NCBI GenBank assembly: GCA_003612335.1
Contig: RAYO01000005.1
Coordinates: 1-64,000 of the forward strand
Direction: 5' to 3'
DNA: 64,000 bases
Source: a bacterium 1xD42-67
Lineage (GTDB): Bacteria > Bacillota > Clostridia > Oscillospirales > Oscillospiraceae
Shown: positions 8,013 to 15,998 of the stretch, in pieces
Position numbering within the stretch: position 1 is the first letter of the stretch
Layout: every line of letters begins with the position of its first letter
Program-made: the position numbers and the translations under genes
Notes under the pieces: generated by a model
The model's database searches: none
What the model was told of the DNA's origin: nothing
The model's input: the letters and a program-made list of their open reading frames with translations, nothing else

Positions 8013-9047
8013 CTATGAGAGGGAGGCGAGAGAGAGTTTGGCCATCCAAAAGCCGATGGCCATACAGCCGGGGAAGGTGAGGGCCCAGGCCAGGGCGATC
8101 CGGCCTGCCACCCACCAGTTGGGGCGGTCTTCCCCAGCGGAGCCCACCCCCAGGAGGGCGCAGGTGCGGGTGTGGGTGGTGGAGACGGGCAGGCCCAGCA
8201 CAGTCGCGCCCAGCAGACAGGCGATGCTGCCCAGATCGGCGGCCAGACCCTCCCGAGGGCCCAGAGACACCATCTCCCGGCCCACAGTGTCGATGATCCT
8301 CCGGCCGCCCATGAGGGTGCCCAGGGCCATGAAGAGGGCGCACAGGACCATGAGCCACAGAGGGATCAGGAAGGTCTGCTCATCGCCCCGGCCTTGGGCC
8401 AGGGCGGCCCCCAGCAGGAAGACGCCCAAGAACTTCTGTCCGTCTTGGGCGCCGTGGAGGAAGGCGGCGGCCGCCGCCGCTGGGAGCTGTGCCCTGCGGA
8501 AGGTATGGGGAGATGCCTTCACAGGGCACAGGATCCGGGATGCCGTCCGTCCCGCCCAGGCTCCGGCTGCGGCGGACAGGATCAGGCCCAGGCCGACTCT
8601 GGCCCAGCAGTCCCAGCGGATGCAGGAGAAGGAGCCTTCCAGAGCCACAGCCGCCCCCGAGATGCCGGCCACCAGGGCATGGCTCTCGCTGGTAGGGATT
8701 CCGAAGAACCAGGCCAGCGCCGCCCACAGGACGATGGCCCCCATAGCGGAGCACAGAGCGGTGAGGGCGGCTCTGGAGCCGCCGCCGAAGGCAGCGATGG
8801 AATATACCGTCTCCGCCACTGTGGCGTCCACCGAGGTGACGCACAACACCCCCAGAAAGTTGCACACCGCCGCCAGCACCACCGCAGGACGGAAGGGGAG
8901 GGCCCCTGTCACCACAGCCCCGGCGATGGCGTTGGGGGCGTCGGTCCAGCCATTCACCAGCAGGACGGCCAAAGTGAGCAGGACCGTGCTGGACAGGGCG
9001 GGATCCCCGCTCAGCTGGCCTAAAAAGTCAAAAAAAGACAGGGGCAT
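8013..9047 (-). CDS. pit: PiT-family inorganic phosphate permease
   Basis: This is a membrane phosphate transporter of the PiT family, 344 aa. Both family signatures can be seen in degenerate form: GWTDAPNAIAG near residue 33 (GANDxANA type) and LPVSTTHTRTCALLG near the C-terminus. Hydrophobic segments fill the rest. The start at 9047 is chosen because GGAGGTG lies seven bases upstream; an ATG at 9062 would add five residues but has no site. It is transcribed away from the sugar operon and follows a small membrane-protein gene on the same strand. Confidence 0.88.
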   Translation of the reverse strand: MPLSFFDFLGQLSGDPALSSTVLLTLAVLLVNGWTDAPNAIAGAVVTGALPFRPAVVLAAVCNFLGVLCVTSVDATVAETVYSIAAFGGGSRAALTALCSAMGAIVLWAALAWFFGIPTSESHALVAGISGAAVALEGSFSCIRWDCWARVGLGLILSAAAGAWAGRTASRILCPVKASPHTFRRAQLPAAAAAAFLHGAQDGQKFLGVFLLGAALAQGRGDEQTFLIPLWLMVLCALFMALGTLMGGRRIIDTVGREMVSLGPREGLAADLGSIACLLGATVLGLPVSTTHTRTCALLGVGSAGEDRPNWWVAGRIALAWALTFPGCMAIGFWMAKLSLASLS

Positions 9048-9091
9048 GGACGACACCTCCATGCCCCAGATTATGCGGTCTTATCCTCTGT

Positions 9092-9292
9092 TCATGCTTT
9101 CTTTTTCCACAGCGCCGAGATGACCACGAGGGCTATGACCGGCGGGGTGGAGAAAATGGAGCCGAGCAGCCATCTCATGTTGAAGGAGAGATCCGGCGTA
9201 TAGCTCATGACATAGTGTCCGGCTGCGGCAACGATGAAGGCCCAGATCAAGAGCAGTACGCTGATCCAGATCTTAGTCTGTTTCTGTTCCAT
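9092..9292 (-). CDS. Small two-helix membrane protein
   Basis: This 66-aa protein has two hydrophobic segments (about residues 9-28 and 42-60) and a Lys-rich C-terminus (WKKKA). AAAGGGGA precedes ATG 9292. It has its own promoter upstream and lies 44 bases before the phosphate permease on the same strand, so the two may be co-transcribed. I recognise no family and assign no function. Confidence 0.6.
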   Translation of the reverse strand: MEQKQTKIWISVLLLIWAFIVAAAGHYVMSYTPDLSFNMRWLLGSIFSTPPVIALVVISALWKKKA

Positions 9293-9333
9293 AGCGGTCC
9301 CCTTTCTGTCAGTGCCGATAGTCCCTGACCCTC

Positions 9334-9362
9334 ATGATATACCCCGCCAGTATAAAATGCAA
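9334..9362 (-). promoter_or_regulatory. Promoter for small membrane protein and phosphate permease
   Basis: On the minus strand TTGCAT (9357-9362) and TATCAT (9334-9339) are separated by 17 bases. This is a good housekeeping-type promoter about 40 bases upstream of ATG 9292. Confidence 0.65.
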
Positions 9363-9384
9363 GATGTATCGGAAAAAGATATCG

Positions 9385-10620
9385 TCATTTCCCGCCCCCT
9401 GGCGGCGGGGCGTGGCGCTCCTGGGCAGGGTCCCGGGGGGCGGAGGCGGGGGCGATGGCCCCGGGGCCGTATTTGGCCCGAATGAGGTCCAAGGTGTTTT
9501 CCAGCCGCTCCAGCCGCTGGCGTTTGGCGTCCTGCCCGGCGGAGAAGAGATCCAGCTGGGCCCCCGCCTCCTCGGTGGAGATGAGGTAGATGGCGGTCAC
9601 CGTCAGGGCCCGCACCGGACTGGCCATGTTCCAGCAGCTGTCGGCCAGCTCCGCCGCCGCCTGAGCCAGTTCCCGGGCCAGATCGGTGGGGGGATCCAGC
9701 CGGGTCTGGCGGCTGATGTCACGAAAGTTGGGGTCCCGGATGGCAAGGGAGACCCCTTGACACTTCATGGAGTGCCTGCGCAGCCGGACGGCCACCTGGT
9801 CGGCCAGCTGGGCGATCCCCGCTCTGATCTCCTCCCGTCCCTGGAGGTCGTTGGGGAAGGTATACCCGTTCCCGATGGACTTGGGGGGCGTATACTGTCC
9901 GGCGGGGGCCACTGGGGAGCGGTCCTCGCCGCTGGCGAAGTCGTGGAGCTGGGCGCCGTTCTTCCCCAGCAGAACGAACAGCTGCTCCCGGTCGAAAGCG
10001 GCCAGGTCGCCGATGGTGCGGATCCCGAACTTCTGGAAGGTCCGGGCCGCCGCCCGGCCCACATAGAGCAGGTCGGTGACGGGAAGGGGCCAGACGATCT
10101 TCCGGAAGTTTTCCCGGGTGATGACAGTGGTGGCGTCCGGCTTCTTGTAGTCGCTGCCCAGCTTGGCGAACACCTTGTTGAAAGACGCCCCCACAGAGAT
10201 GGTCAGGCCGAATCGGCGGCGCATCTCGTCCCGCAGGCGGTCGGCCAGGGCCCGGGGATCCCCGCCGAAGAGGTGGAGGGTGCCGGTGACGTCCAGCCAG
10301 CTCTCGTCGATGCCAAAGGGCTCCACCAGGTCGGTGTACTCCTCATAAAGGGAATTTACTTTACGGGAAAGGTCCCGATACAGCCCGTGGTGGGCGGGGA
10401 GGAGGACCAGGTCGGGACATTTCTTCTTGGCCTGCCAGATGGTCTCCGCCGTCTTCACCTGGAAGACCTTGGCAGGCTCGTTCTTGGCCAGGATGATCCC
10501 GTGGCGGCTGGCCGGGTCGCCGCACACCGCCACCGGCAGATGGCGCAGCTCTGGGTGGGACAGCAGTTCCACCGAGGCGTAAAAGCTGTTCAAGTCGCAG
10601 TGGAATATCACTCGGTCCAT
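9385..10620 (-). CDS. dinB: DNA polymerase IV (Y family)
   Basis: This is an error-prone translesion polymerase, 411 aa. The catalytic motifs are FHCDLNSFYASVE (residues 6-18, metal-binding Asp) and FGIDESWLDVTG (102-113, the DE pair). The little-finger domain follows. QLDLFS near residue 370 is a likely sliding-clamp binding motif. A GGGAGGGA site precedes ATG 10620. It is expressed from a strong promoter divergent from the unknown gene at 10753. No LexA-type operator was identified with confidence. Confidence 0.94.
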   Translation of the reverse strand: MDRVIFHCDLNSFYASVELLSHPELRHLPVAVCGDPASRHGIILAKNEPAKVFQVKTAETIWQAKKKCPDLVLLPAHHGLYRDLSRKVNSLYEEYTDLVEPFGIDESWLDVTGTLHLFGGDPRALADRLRDEMRRRFGLTISVGASFNKVFAKLGSDYKKPDATTVITRENFRKIVWPLPVTDLLYVGRAAARTFQKFGIRTIGDLAAFDREQLFVLLGKNGAQLHDFASGEDRSPVAPAGQYTPPKSIGNGYTFPNDLQGREEIRAGIAQLADQVAVRLRRHSMKCQGVSLAIRDPNFRDISRQTRLDPPTDLARELAQAAAELADSCWNMASPVRALTVTAIYLISTEEAGAQLDLFSAGQDAKRQRLERLENTLDLIRAKYGPGAIAPASAPRDPAQERHAPPPGGGK

Positions 10621-10642
10621 GGCTGTCCCTCCCTTTGCCTAT

Positions 10643-10671
10643 ATTATACACCATCAGGAGCAGGAAGTCAA
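10643..10671 (-). promoter_or_regulatory. dinB promoter
   Basis: On the minus strand TTGACT (10666-10671) and TATAAT (10643-10648) are 17 bases apart. This near-consensus promoter lies about 25 bases upstream of the dinB start. Confidence 0.85.
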
Positions 10672-10691
10672 ACTGTAGTTCTATATTTTTC

Positions 10692-10720
10692 TTGACAGAT
10701 CTTTCGAGAGCTGGTATGAT
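10692..10720 (+). promoter_or_regulatory. Promoter of unknown gene pair
   Basis: TTGACA (10692-10697) and TATGAT (10715-10720) are 17 bases apart. It faces away from the dinB promoter, with only 20 bases between the two -35 boxes. Confidence 0.85.
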
Positions 10721-10752
10721 ATACAAAAGACGGATGCAGGGGAGCGTATAAA

Positions 10753-11304
10753 ATGAGCCGAATCTCCTTTCATGAGATCGAATGTCTGCCCTTTTGGATC
10801 AACTATTTCGGGTGCAGCTGCCTTGCTCTATCCGATGAGGGAGAGGACATCTCTGTCTCCGAGCGGATGGAGGAGCTGTGTACTCAGGAGATCTGCGGAT
10901 GGTGGAAGACGTTTACAGGCTGGTATGACGGGGCCTTGGACGAGAGCGACGGTTATTTGGACGACCCCACCTTCCTGGAGGCCCCGCTGGCCCAGGGCAA
11001 AACGCTGAAGATCGAATTTCATCCTGGGGACACCCTTTACTTCGTGGACGGGGAAGAGATCGGGAGCACAGGCCCCCACTGGAAGCTGGGGACGGTCCCT
11101 TACAAGGAGCTGGAGGAGCTGCTGCCACTGGAGCATGGCCGTCAGCTGTTCCTGCTGCTGCTCCCCCTTGCCTCCTTAGAGCGTGAGGATGCCTCCGCCG
11201 CCCAATGGGCGATCAAAGCTCAGATGATGCACTATTTTGATGCGGACTTGTGCGAAGATGTATCAAGGTGTCTCGTCTCTGGTCTGGTCGGAGACAGAAG
11301 CTGA
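10753..11304 (+). CDS. Hypothetical protein
   Basis: This 183-aa acidic soluble protein has no signal peptide or membrane segment. GGGGAG precedes ATG 10753, which sits 32 bases downstream of a strong promoter. Notable content is a Trp/Cys-rich first third (CLPFWINYFGCSCL, ICGWWKTFTGWYDG) and an aliphatic run LFLLLLPLASL near residue 133. I do not recognise a family. The gene is followed after 29 bases by another unknown gene, and the pair looks like an operon. Confidence 0.6.
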   Translation: MSRISFHEIECLPFWINYFGCSCLALSDEGEDISVSERMEELCTQEICGWWKTFTGWYDGALDESDGYLDDPTFLEAPLAQGKTLKIEFHPGDTLYFVDGEEIGSTGPHWKLGTVPYKELEELLPLEHGRQLFLLLLPLASLEREDASAAQWAIKAQMMHYFDADLCEDVSRCLVSGLVGDRS

Positions 11305-11333
11305 TCAGATCTTAGGTCAAAGAAAGGAATCAG

Positions 11334-12521
11334 GTGTTGTGTATGTTTGGATGGTCCAGAAAAAAGAAAGGGCCGGCCCCTGCGGTCCAGCCGGTCCGGG
11401 AGACACCGAAGGAGGATATCTCTCTGGAGGAGCGTGTCCTGCGCCATGTGGCGGAGCTGATACCGGGGACGGTGCTGGAGGGGGGAGAGCTGCGGTTCCC
11501 CGACTGCGGCGGGCTGACCATGCGGGCAGAGTTCCCCGACTTGGACGGTCCCCAGTTCCGCATGGAGGCCATCCTGGAGCACCCGGACTTTTTCGGGCCT
11601 CTGGTGGAATCCACCGCCGGAGTGGCCGACAGCGACGAGGATAAGGCCAGATATGCCGCCCGGCAGATCGTGGATTCGGTGCTGGACGCTCTGCTGCCCG
11701 CTCTGCGCGGGGGAGGGGAGCCGGTGCCGCCGGTGGAGCTCTGGGGGCGGACCCACCGCTTCAAGGCCAGCGTGTCCGGCGTCCTGCTGATGAACGCCCA
11801 GGAGCCTCCGGAACGGCGGGACCTGTGGAGCCGGATGGAACAGGCGGCGCTGGACTGCCTGGGCACTCAGAAGGTCTACTGGGTGAAGCTCTATATGGCC
11901 CATATCAACGGAGGCGACACCTCCTGCGAGGTGCGGATCAACGGCTGGGTGGTCCCGGAGCTCACCGAGACCCTGGTCCAGATCGCCAAGGAGTGGCCTC
12001 TGGAAGGGATGCCGGTGCGGTCCGCAAAGCAGTACATCGTCCTGGTCCAGGACGGAGATACCTGCCCCGCCTGCCCCTACACCTGGGAGCAGGTCAAGGA
12101 ACTGACCCGGCAGGCCATCCGCCTGTTTGAAAGTGGGACGAAATATGACCAGATCCCGGAGAGATTGGAAGGATCTTCCCCAGATCCCTCCCTGGCGGAG
12201 GACGTGTTCGGCTTCCTGCCCGAGCTGATGGCTCAGGTCATCTGGCCTCAGGTGAAGGTGACCAGCCAGTTCAGCATCAGCCGGCATGGGGCAGGGCAGA
12301 CCTCGGTCTGGTTTACCCAGTGCCGGGCCTGGGACCCGGTCTACAGCGCCATCATGGACCATCTCCGGGAGGACCGGCCCGATCAGGATCAGGTCCTGTC
12401 CATCGCAGGCACCAGTGCTATGTGTCACGCTCTGAGCAATGCCATCAACAGCGGCAGCAAGCTGGAGGACCTGATGATGTCCCAGGCTTTCATGGTCTCG
12501 GAGCAATACCAGCTGTGGTGA
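11334..12521 (+). CDS. Hypothetical protein with possible DUF6348-like C-terminus
   Basis: This 395-aa cytoplasmic-looking protein has a Lys/Pro-rich N-terminus (WSRKKKGPAPA) and no membrane segments. The region around residues 65-170 holds DGPQFRMEAILEHPDFFGP and LVESTAGVAD. The centre contains DTCPACPYTWEQ, a single CxxC. I associate the fold loosely with DUF6348-type proteins, but cannot confirm it. The stop (12519-12521) overlaps the ATG of the radical-SAM remnant by one base, so the two were coupled before that gene decayed. Confidence 0.55.
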   Translation: MLCMFGWSRKKKGPAPAVQPVRETPKEDISLEERVLRHVAELIPGTVLEGGELRFPDCGGLTMRAEFPDLDGPQFRMEAILEHPDFFGPLVESTAGVADSDEDKARYAARQIVDSVLDALLPALRGGGEPVPPVELWGRTHRFKASVSGVLLMNAQEPPERRDLWSRMEQAALDCLGTQKVYWVKLYMAHINGGDTSCEVRINGWVVPELTETLVQIAKEWPLEGMPVRSAKQYIVLVQDGDTCPACPYTWEQVKELTRQAIRLFESGTKYDQIPERLEGSSPDPSLAEDVFGFLPELMAQVIWPQVKVTSQFSISRHGAGQTSVWFTQCRAWDPVYSAIMDHLREDRPDQDQVLSIAGTSAMCHALSNAINSGSKLEDLMMSQAFMVSEQYQLW

Positions 12522-12875
12522 TGGAATATATCCCCGCCAAGCACCTGCTCCACCGGAGCAGATCCGCCGAATGGTTCGGCACCGACCACACCATGAACCT
12601 CTGCCGGGGCTGCTGCCACGGCTGTCTCTACTGCGACAGCCGCAGTGCCTGCTACCAAGATCCGGACTTCGACCAGGTGAAAGCCAAGGCGGGGATCTTC
12701 TCCGGGGTGCTCCTCATGCCCGTATTACCCTATGTGGAGGATTCTGCGGAAAATGTACTGTCAGTGGGAGCTGTTTTCCAACCGCTGCAAGGAGCTGGGC
12801 CTGCTGTACGAGATGAAGCACATCATCTCCGCCGCTACCCAGGGCTATGAGGACCGGCAGCTGAGCTTTTTTTGA
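12521..12875 (+). pseudogene. Decayed radical-SAM (SplB-like) gene
   Basis: The start encodes MEYIPAKHLLHRSRSAEWFG and then NLCRGCCHGCLYCDSR, the CxxxCxxC-type [4Fe-4S] radical-SAM motif of small SplB/Rv2578c-like proteins (family knowledge). The normal central TIM-barrel region is missing. Residue ~55 (QVKAK) runs straight into the late segment AGIFSGVLLMPVLPYVED at about 12690. A second deletion plus frame change near 12755 puts the true C-terminus (WELFSNRCKELGLLYEMKH, ending at TGA 12873-12875) in another frame. Two internal deletions in a family of about 290 aa make activity very unlikely. Confidence 0.8.
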
Positions 12876-13085
12876 TCAGTCTGTTTCTGCGTTTTGGCAA
12901 GCTGTAAGCTGCGTTTGAAGATCTCGCTCGGCATCGACCAGATAGTTCCAAACCGCATGGAAGCCGTCTGCGTAGGGATCTGCTGCCTGTGCCAGCCCCA
13001 TCGTCATGATACCGATGGCATTGATACCGCCGCTGATTCTGCGGACAGGGCCTTCCAGTTCTATGAGCCATTCTTGGTTTGTCAT
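12876..13085 (-). CDS. Small hypothetical protein
   Basis: This 69-aa protein starts with MTNQEWLIELEGPVRRISGG; the start at 13085 has GGTGG upstream on the minus strand. A longer reading from 13139 lacks a site and would overlap the promoter. It is divergent from a small ribbon-helix-helix regulator, and its promoter and leader carry copies of the same 8-bp element found at that regulator's promoter. It is likely a helical accessory protein of mobile-element origin; the function is unknown. Confidence 0.6.
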   Translation of the reverse strand: MTNQEWLIELEGPVRRISGGINAIGIMTMGLAQAADPYADGFHAVWNYLVDAERDLQTQLTACQNAETD

Positions 13086-13090
13086 CTTTT

Positions 13091-13173
13091 TGACACCACC
13101 TTTCTGCTTTATAGTATCACATCTTGCTTTTGGTGTCAATAAGATGTCTTTACTTTTTTCCCTTGTGGTGTCA
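13091..13173. promoter_or_regulatory. Divergent promoters with three TGGTGTCA operator-like sites
   Basis: The 8-mer TGGTGTCA occurs at 13131-13138 and 13166-13173, and inverted at 13091-13098. The minus-strand promoter is TTGACA (13134-13139) with TACTAT (13111-13116), spacer 17. The plus-strand promoter is TTTACT (13149-13154) with CATAAT (13172-13177), spacer 17. One copy overlaps the minus -35, one overlaps the plus -10, and one lies at the minus-strand ribosome site. This is what an autoregulated small repressor would use. Confidence 0.6.
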
Positions 13174-13200
13174 TAATGGCATTAAAAGGAGGTCTCCTCT

Positions 13201-13371
13201 ATGAAAAACAGCGATCCCTATACTCGGGACGACCAGACGAGGTTCACCATGCGGATCGACTCTGAGTTGTTGGATAAAATAAAAGTCGAAGCGGAAAGGA
13301 ACAAACGCTCGACCGCCAAACAGATCGAATTTATCCTTGAACGATATATTGATGGTCTTTCTGAAGGATAA
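13201..13371 (+). CDS. Ribbon-helix-helix (Arc-like) regulator
   Basis: This 56-aa protein has an Arc/MetJ-type pattern: a basic N-terminus, the strand RFTMRIDSELLDKI, then KVEAERNKRSTAKQIEFILERYI for the two helices. AAAGGAGG precedes ATG 13201. Proteins of this size and pattern bind DNA as dimers and commonly repress their own promoter (family knowledge). Repeated TGGTGTCA elements overlap both divergent promoters just upstream, making it the likely repressor of itself and of the 69-aa gene opposite. Confidence 0.75.
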   Translation: MKNSDPYTRDDQTRFTMRIDSELLDKIKVEAERNKRSTAKQIEFILERYIDGLSEG

Positions 13372-13375
13372 AATA

Positions 13376-13398
13376 GGCCCGCCCCAATGGGGCGGGCC
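13376..13398. terminator. Bidirectional terminator
   Basis: A perfect 10-bp stem (13376-13385 with 13389-13398, loop AAT) lies between the convergent RHH gene and the phosphofructokinase gene, with T-rich flanks on both strands. Confidence 0.85.
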
Positions 13399-13404
13399 TT
13401 CGCT

Positions 13405-14646
13405 TTATTTAGCCAGTACCTTTTTCAGGCGGGCGAAGCGGGGCAGAGCGTTTTCGGTGGGGGCCTTGGCGTCGCCCTGGATCAGGGGCAGAGCGTAGTC
13501 GATGAAGGCCTGGGTCACGCCGTTGTGCTCGGCGTTGATCCACTCCAGGGGGACCTTCTTCTCAAAATTGGCCACCTCGGACAAGTTGAACAGCTTGGTC
13601 TTGCAGGAGTACACGCCGCCCTCGCGGGAGCACTCAAAGCCCACCATCTTGTCGGTCTCGCCGGCCACGGCGGCCTCCACGGCGGTCTTGCCGGCCAGGA
13701 AGGACTCGTCGATGTCGGTGCGGGAGGCCACATGGGCGCCGCAGCGCTGGAGGAGGGACAGCTCGATGCCCCGGACCTTGGCGCCGGTCTTCTCCTTGAC
13801 CACGCTGGCCAGCAGGGCAGCCAGGCCGCCCAGCTGAGCGTGGCCGAAGCCGTCGGTGGCGGAGGTCTTGGCCTCGGAGACGAAGGAGCCGTCGGCGTAG
13901 TGGATGCCCTCGGAGACGGCTACGATGCAGTTGCCGTTCTTTTGATAGATGGCGTCCACATCGGAGAGGAACTTGTCCATATCGAAGTCCACCTCGGGGA
14001 GGTAGACCAGGTCGGGGGCGCAGCCAGCGACCCCGGCCAGGGCGGCGGCTCCGGCCAGCCAGCCGGCGTGACGGCCCATGATCTCGATGATGGTCACCAT
14101 GCCGGTGTCATAGACCCGGGCGTCCTTGTACACCTCGGCGCAGGAGGTGGCGATATACTTGGCGGCAGAGGCGAAGCCGGGGCAGTGGTCGGTGCCGAAG
14201 AGGTCGTTGTCGATGGTCTTGGGCACGCCCATGATGCGGCACTCATAGCCCACCTTCTGCATATATTTGGAGATCTTGTTGCAGGTGTCCATGGAGTCGT
14301 TGCCGCCGTTGTAGAAGAAATAGCGCACATCATACTTCTTGAAGATCTCCAGGATGCGCTTGTAGTCGGTGTCGTCGGCGTCGGGGTCGGCGATCTTATA
14401 GCGGCAGGAGCCCAGCTCGGAGGAGGGGGTGTTGAGCAGCAGCTCCAGCTCCTTGGCGTCTTCCTGGCCCATGTCGTACAGCTTATCATTGAGCACGCCC
14501 TTGATGCCGTGGGCCGCGCCGTAGACGGCGGTGATATCGGGGCAGTCCAGGGCGGTGCGGATCACGCCGTAGGCGCTGGCATTGATGACGGAAGTGGGGC
14601 CGCCGGACTGACCGATGATCAGAGCGCCCTTCAAAGTGTTGCTCAT
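13405..14646 (-). CDS. pfp: 6-phosphofructokinase, probably pyrophosphate-dependent
   Basis: This glycolytic enzyme phosphorylates fructose-6-phosphate, 413 aa. Motifs are IIGQSGGPTSVINASA near the N-terminus, YNGGNDSMDT (the GGDD/GGND region that separates PPi- from ATP-dependent forms), GVPKTIDNDL (catalytic Asp region) and EIMGRHAGW. The length and the GGNDS residues favour PPi as phosphoryl donor (family knowledge, not proof). The start at 14646 has TTGGAGGTAA upstream; an earlier ATG at 14667 would place that site inside the gene. Confidence 0.9.
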   Translation of the reverse strand: MSNTLKGALIIGQSGGPTSVINASAYGVIRTALDCPDITAVYGAAHGIKGVLNDKLYDMGQEDAKELELLLNTPSSELGSCRYKIADPDADDTDYKRILEIFKKYDVRYFFYNGGNDSMDTCNKISKYMQKVGYECRIMGVPKTIDNDLFGTDHCPGFASAAKYIATSCAEVYKDARVYDTGMVTIIEIMGRHAGWLAGAAALAGVAGCAPDLVYLPEVDFDMDKFLSDVDAIYQKNGNCIVAVSEGIHYADGSFVSEAKTSATDGFGHAQLGGLAALLASVVKEKTGAKVRGIELSLLQRCGAHVASRTDIDESFLAGKTAVEAAVAGETDKMVGFECSREGGVYSCKTKLFNLSEVANFEKKVPLEWINAEHNGVTQAFIDYALPLIQGDAKAPTENALPRFARLKKVLAK

Positions 14647-14701
14647 ATCGATTACCTCCAAATTCAAAATATCCTTTGCAGGACGGGTGATGCCTAGGGA
14701 T

Positions 14702-14730
14702 ATTATAGCAAAGATCCGCCCGGATGTAAA
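14702..14730 (-). promoter_or_regulatory. pfp promoter
   Basis: On the minus strand TTTACA (14725-14730) and TATAAT (14702-14707) are 17 bases apart. The predicted leader is about 50 bases. Confidence 0.8.
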
Positions 14731-14880
14731 CGGGGAGAATAGCCGACTCTGCCGGGGATCTCAGGGGCGATGGTGGTAAAATTAAACGTTCGGGACCGGC
14801 CCCGATCGATGCCCTCATAAAATGGACCTCGATCTTCGCGGTCCGATCCGGTCACGATCCTACAGAGGCCATCGAACAGA

Positions 14881-14914
14881 AAAACCCCGGAACCGTTGCG
14901 GCTCCGGGGTTTTG
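14881..14914 (-). terminator. Terminator of rplM-rpsI operon
   Basis: An inverted repeat (AACCCCGGA with TCCGGGGTT, plus inner CCG/CGG) is followed on the minus strand by a T run. It lies nine bases beyond the rpsI stop. Between it and the pfp promoter (14731-14880) I see nothing recognisable. Confidence 0.85.
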
Positions 14915-14922
14915 TAGTAATA

Positions 14923-15327
14923 TCAGCGCTTGGAGAACTGGGGGGCGCGGCGGGCGGCCTTGAGGCCGTACTTCTTGCGCTCTTTCATACGAGGGTCGCG
15001 GGTGAGGAAGCCGGCGGCCTTCAGGGCGGGGCGGAACTCCTCATTGACCAGCAGCAGGGCGCGGGCGATGCCGTGGCGGATCGCGCCGGCCTGACCGGTG
15101 ACGCCGCCGCCGGTGACGGTGGCCACGATGTCCACCTTGCCCACCTGCTCGGTGGTGACCAGGGGCTGGCGGACGATGAGCTTCAGGGTCTCCAGACCGA
15201 AGTAGTCGTCGATGTCACGGCCGTTGATGGTGATCGTGCCGGTGCCGTTCTCGAACAGATGGACGCGGGCCACGGAGGACTTCCGGCGGCCGGTGCCATA
15301 GAAATAAGGCTTCTTGCTCTTATACAT
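14923..15327 (-). CDS. rpsI: Ribosomal protein S9
   Basis: This is a small-subunit ribosomal protein, 134 aa. The C-terminus [17 protein letters not shown] is the conserved tail that reaches the P-site tRNA, and [19 protein letters not shown] is the family signature. It follows rplM by 16 bases in the usual L13-S9 operon and shares its promoter. Confidence 0.97.
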   Translation of the reverse strand: MYKSKKPYFYGTGRRKSSVARVHLFENGTGTITINGRDIDDYFGLETLKLIVRQPLVTTEQVGKVDIVATVTGGGVTGQAGAIRHGIARALLLVNEEFRPALKAAGFLTRDPRMKERKKYGLKAARRAPQFSKR

Positions 15328-15343
15328 AGTTCAGATCCTCCTC

Positions 15344-15775
15344 TTACTCGGCGTCCCAGAGCTCGGGCTTCTGGGCGGCGTGTCCGTGCTCGCCGCCGCG
15401 GTAGATGTGCAGGCGGGTCATGGAGCCGCGGGACAGGGTGTTTTTGGGCATCATGCCCTTCACGGCCAGCTGCATAGCCAGCTCGGGCTTGGTCTGCATC
15501 AGGGTGCGGTACTTGGTCTCCTTCAGGCCGCCCACCCAGCCGGAGTGGGTGCGGTAGTACTTCTGGTCCAGCTTCTTGCCGGTGAGCACTGCCTTCTCGG
15601 CGTTGATGATGATGACGAAGTCGCCGCAGTCGGCGTTGGGAGTGAACTCGGGCTTGCGCTTGCCCCGCAGCAGGTCGGCGGCGATGACAGCGGTCTTGCC
15701 CATGGGCTTGCCGGCGGCGTCGATGACGTACCACTTCCGCACGATGCTGCCCTTGTTGGCCATGAACGTGGACAT
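15344..15775 (-). CDS. rplM: Ribosomal protein L13
   Basis: This is a large-subunit ribosomal protein, 143 aa. KWYVIDAAGKPMGKTA at the N-terminus and GMMPKNTLSRGSMTRLHIYRG near the end are diagnostic. The start at 15775 (MSTFMANKG) is eight bases from GGAGG; ATG 15790 would add five residues without a site. It is the first gene of the rplM-rpsI operon. Confidence 0.97.
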   Translation of the reverse strand: MSTFMANKGSIVRKWYVIDAAGKPMGKTAVIAADLLRGKRKPEFTPNADCGDFVIIINAEKAVLTGKKLDQKYYRTHSGWVGGLKETKYRTLMQTKPELAMQLAVKGMMPKNTLSRGSMTRLHIYRGGEHGHAAQKPELWDAE

Positions 15776-15810
15776 AGGTGAAACCTCCAATTTCCTTTAT
15801 GTTTATGTGA

Positions 15811-15834
15811 AAAATGTTCTCTCACAAACATTTT
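15811..15834 (-). promoter_or_regulatory. Leader hairpin of rplM mRNA
   Basis: An 8-bp perfect stem (AAAATGTT with AACATTTT) encloses an 8-base loop within the ~85-nt leader of rplM. Firmicutes L13 leaders are known to be structured and autoregulatory, but I cannot confirm that this belongs to that family. Confidence 0.4.
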
Positions 15835-15867
15835 GCCCCAAAATGGTGTCCAAGTGGAGCGTATCGT

Positions 15868-15896
15868 ATTATAGTACGCCGGACCCTGGGTGTCAA
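15868..15896 (-). promoter_or_regulatory. rplM-rpsI promoter
   Basis: TTGACA (15891-15896) and TATAAT (15868-15873) on the minus strand have exact consensus boxes with a 17-base spacer, as expected for a ribosomal operon. Confidence 0.93.
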
Positions 15897-15998
15897 CGTT
15901 TTTTTGAGGAAATTTTTATAAAAACTCTGATATCTCCTGTTTGCTCCTGTTTCCTCTCGTATCCTCCCGATATCTCCCATCCGATATTTATTTTCCAC

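Noticed and set aside
6610-8358. 582-aa minus-strand frame over the MsmK gene
   Set aside because: The plus strand carries all ABC ATPase motifs; the minus product is compositionally biased.
14731-14880. Possible tRNA or small RNA between pfp and rpsI
   Set aside because: GACCGG/CCGGTC can pair, but no cloverleaf, T-loop or CCA-adjacent stem can be drawn and no separate promoter is seen.
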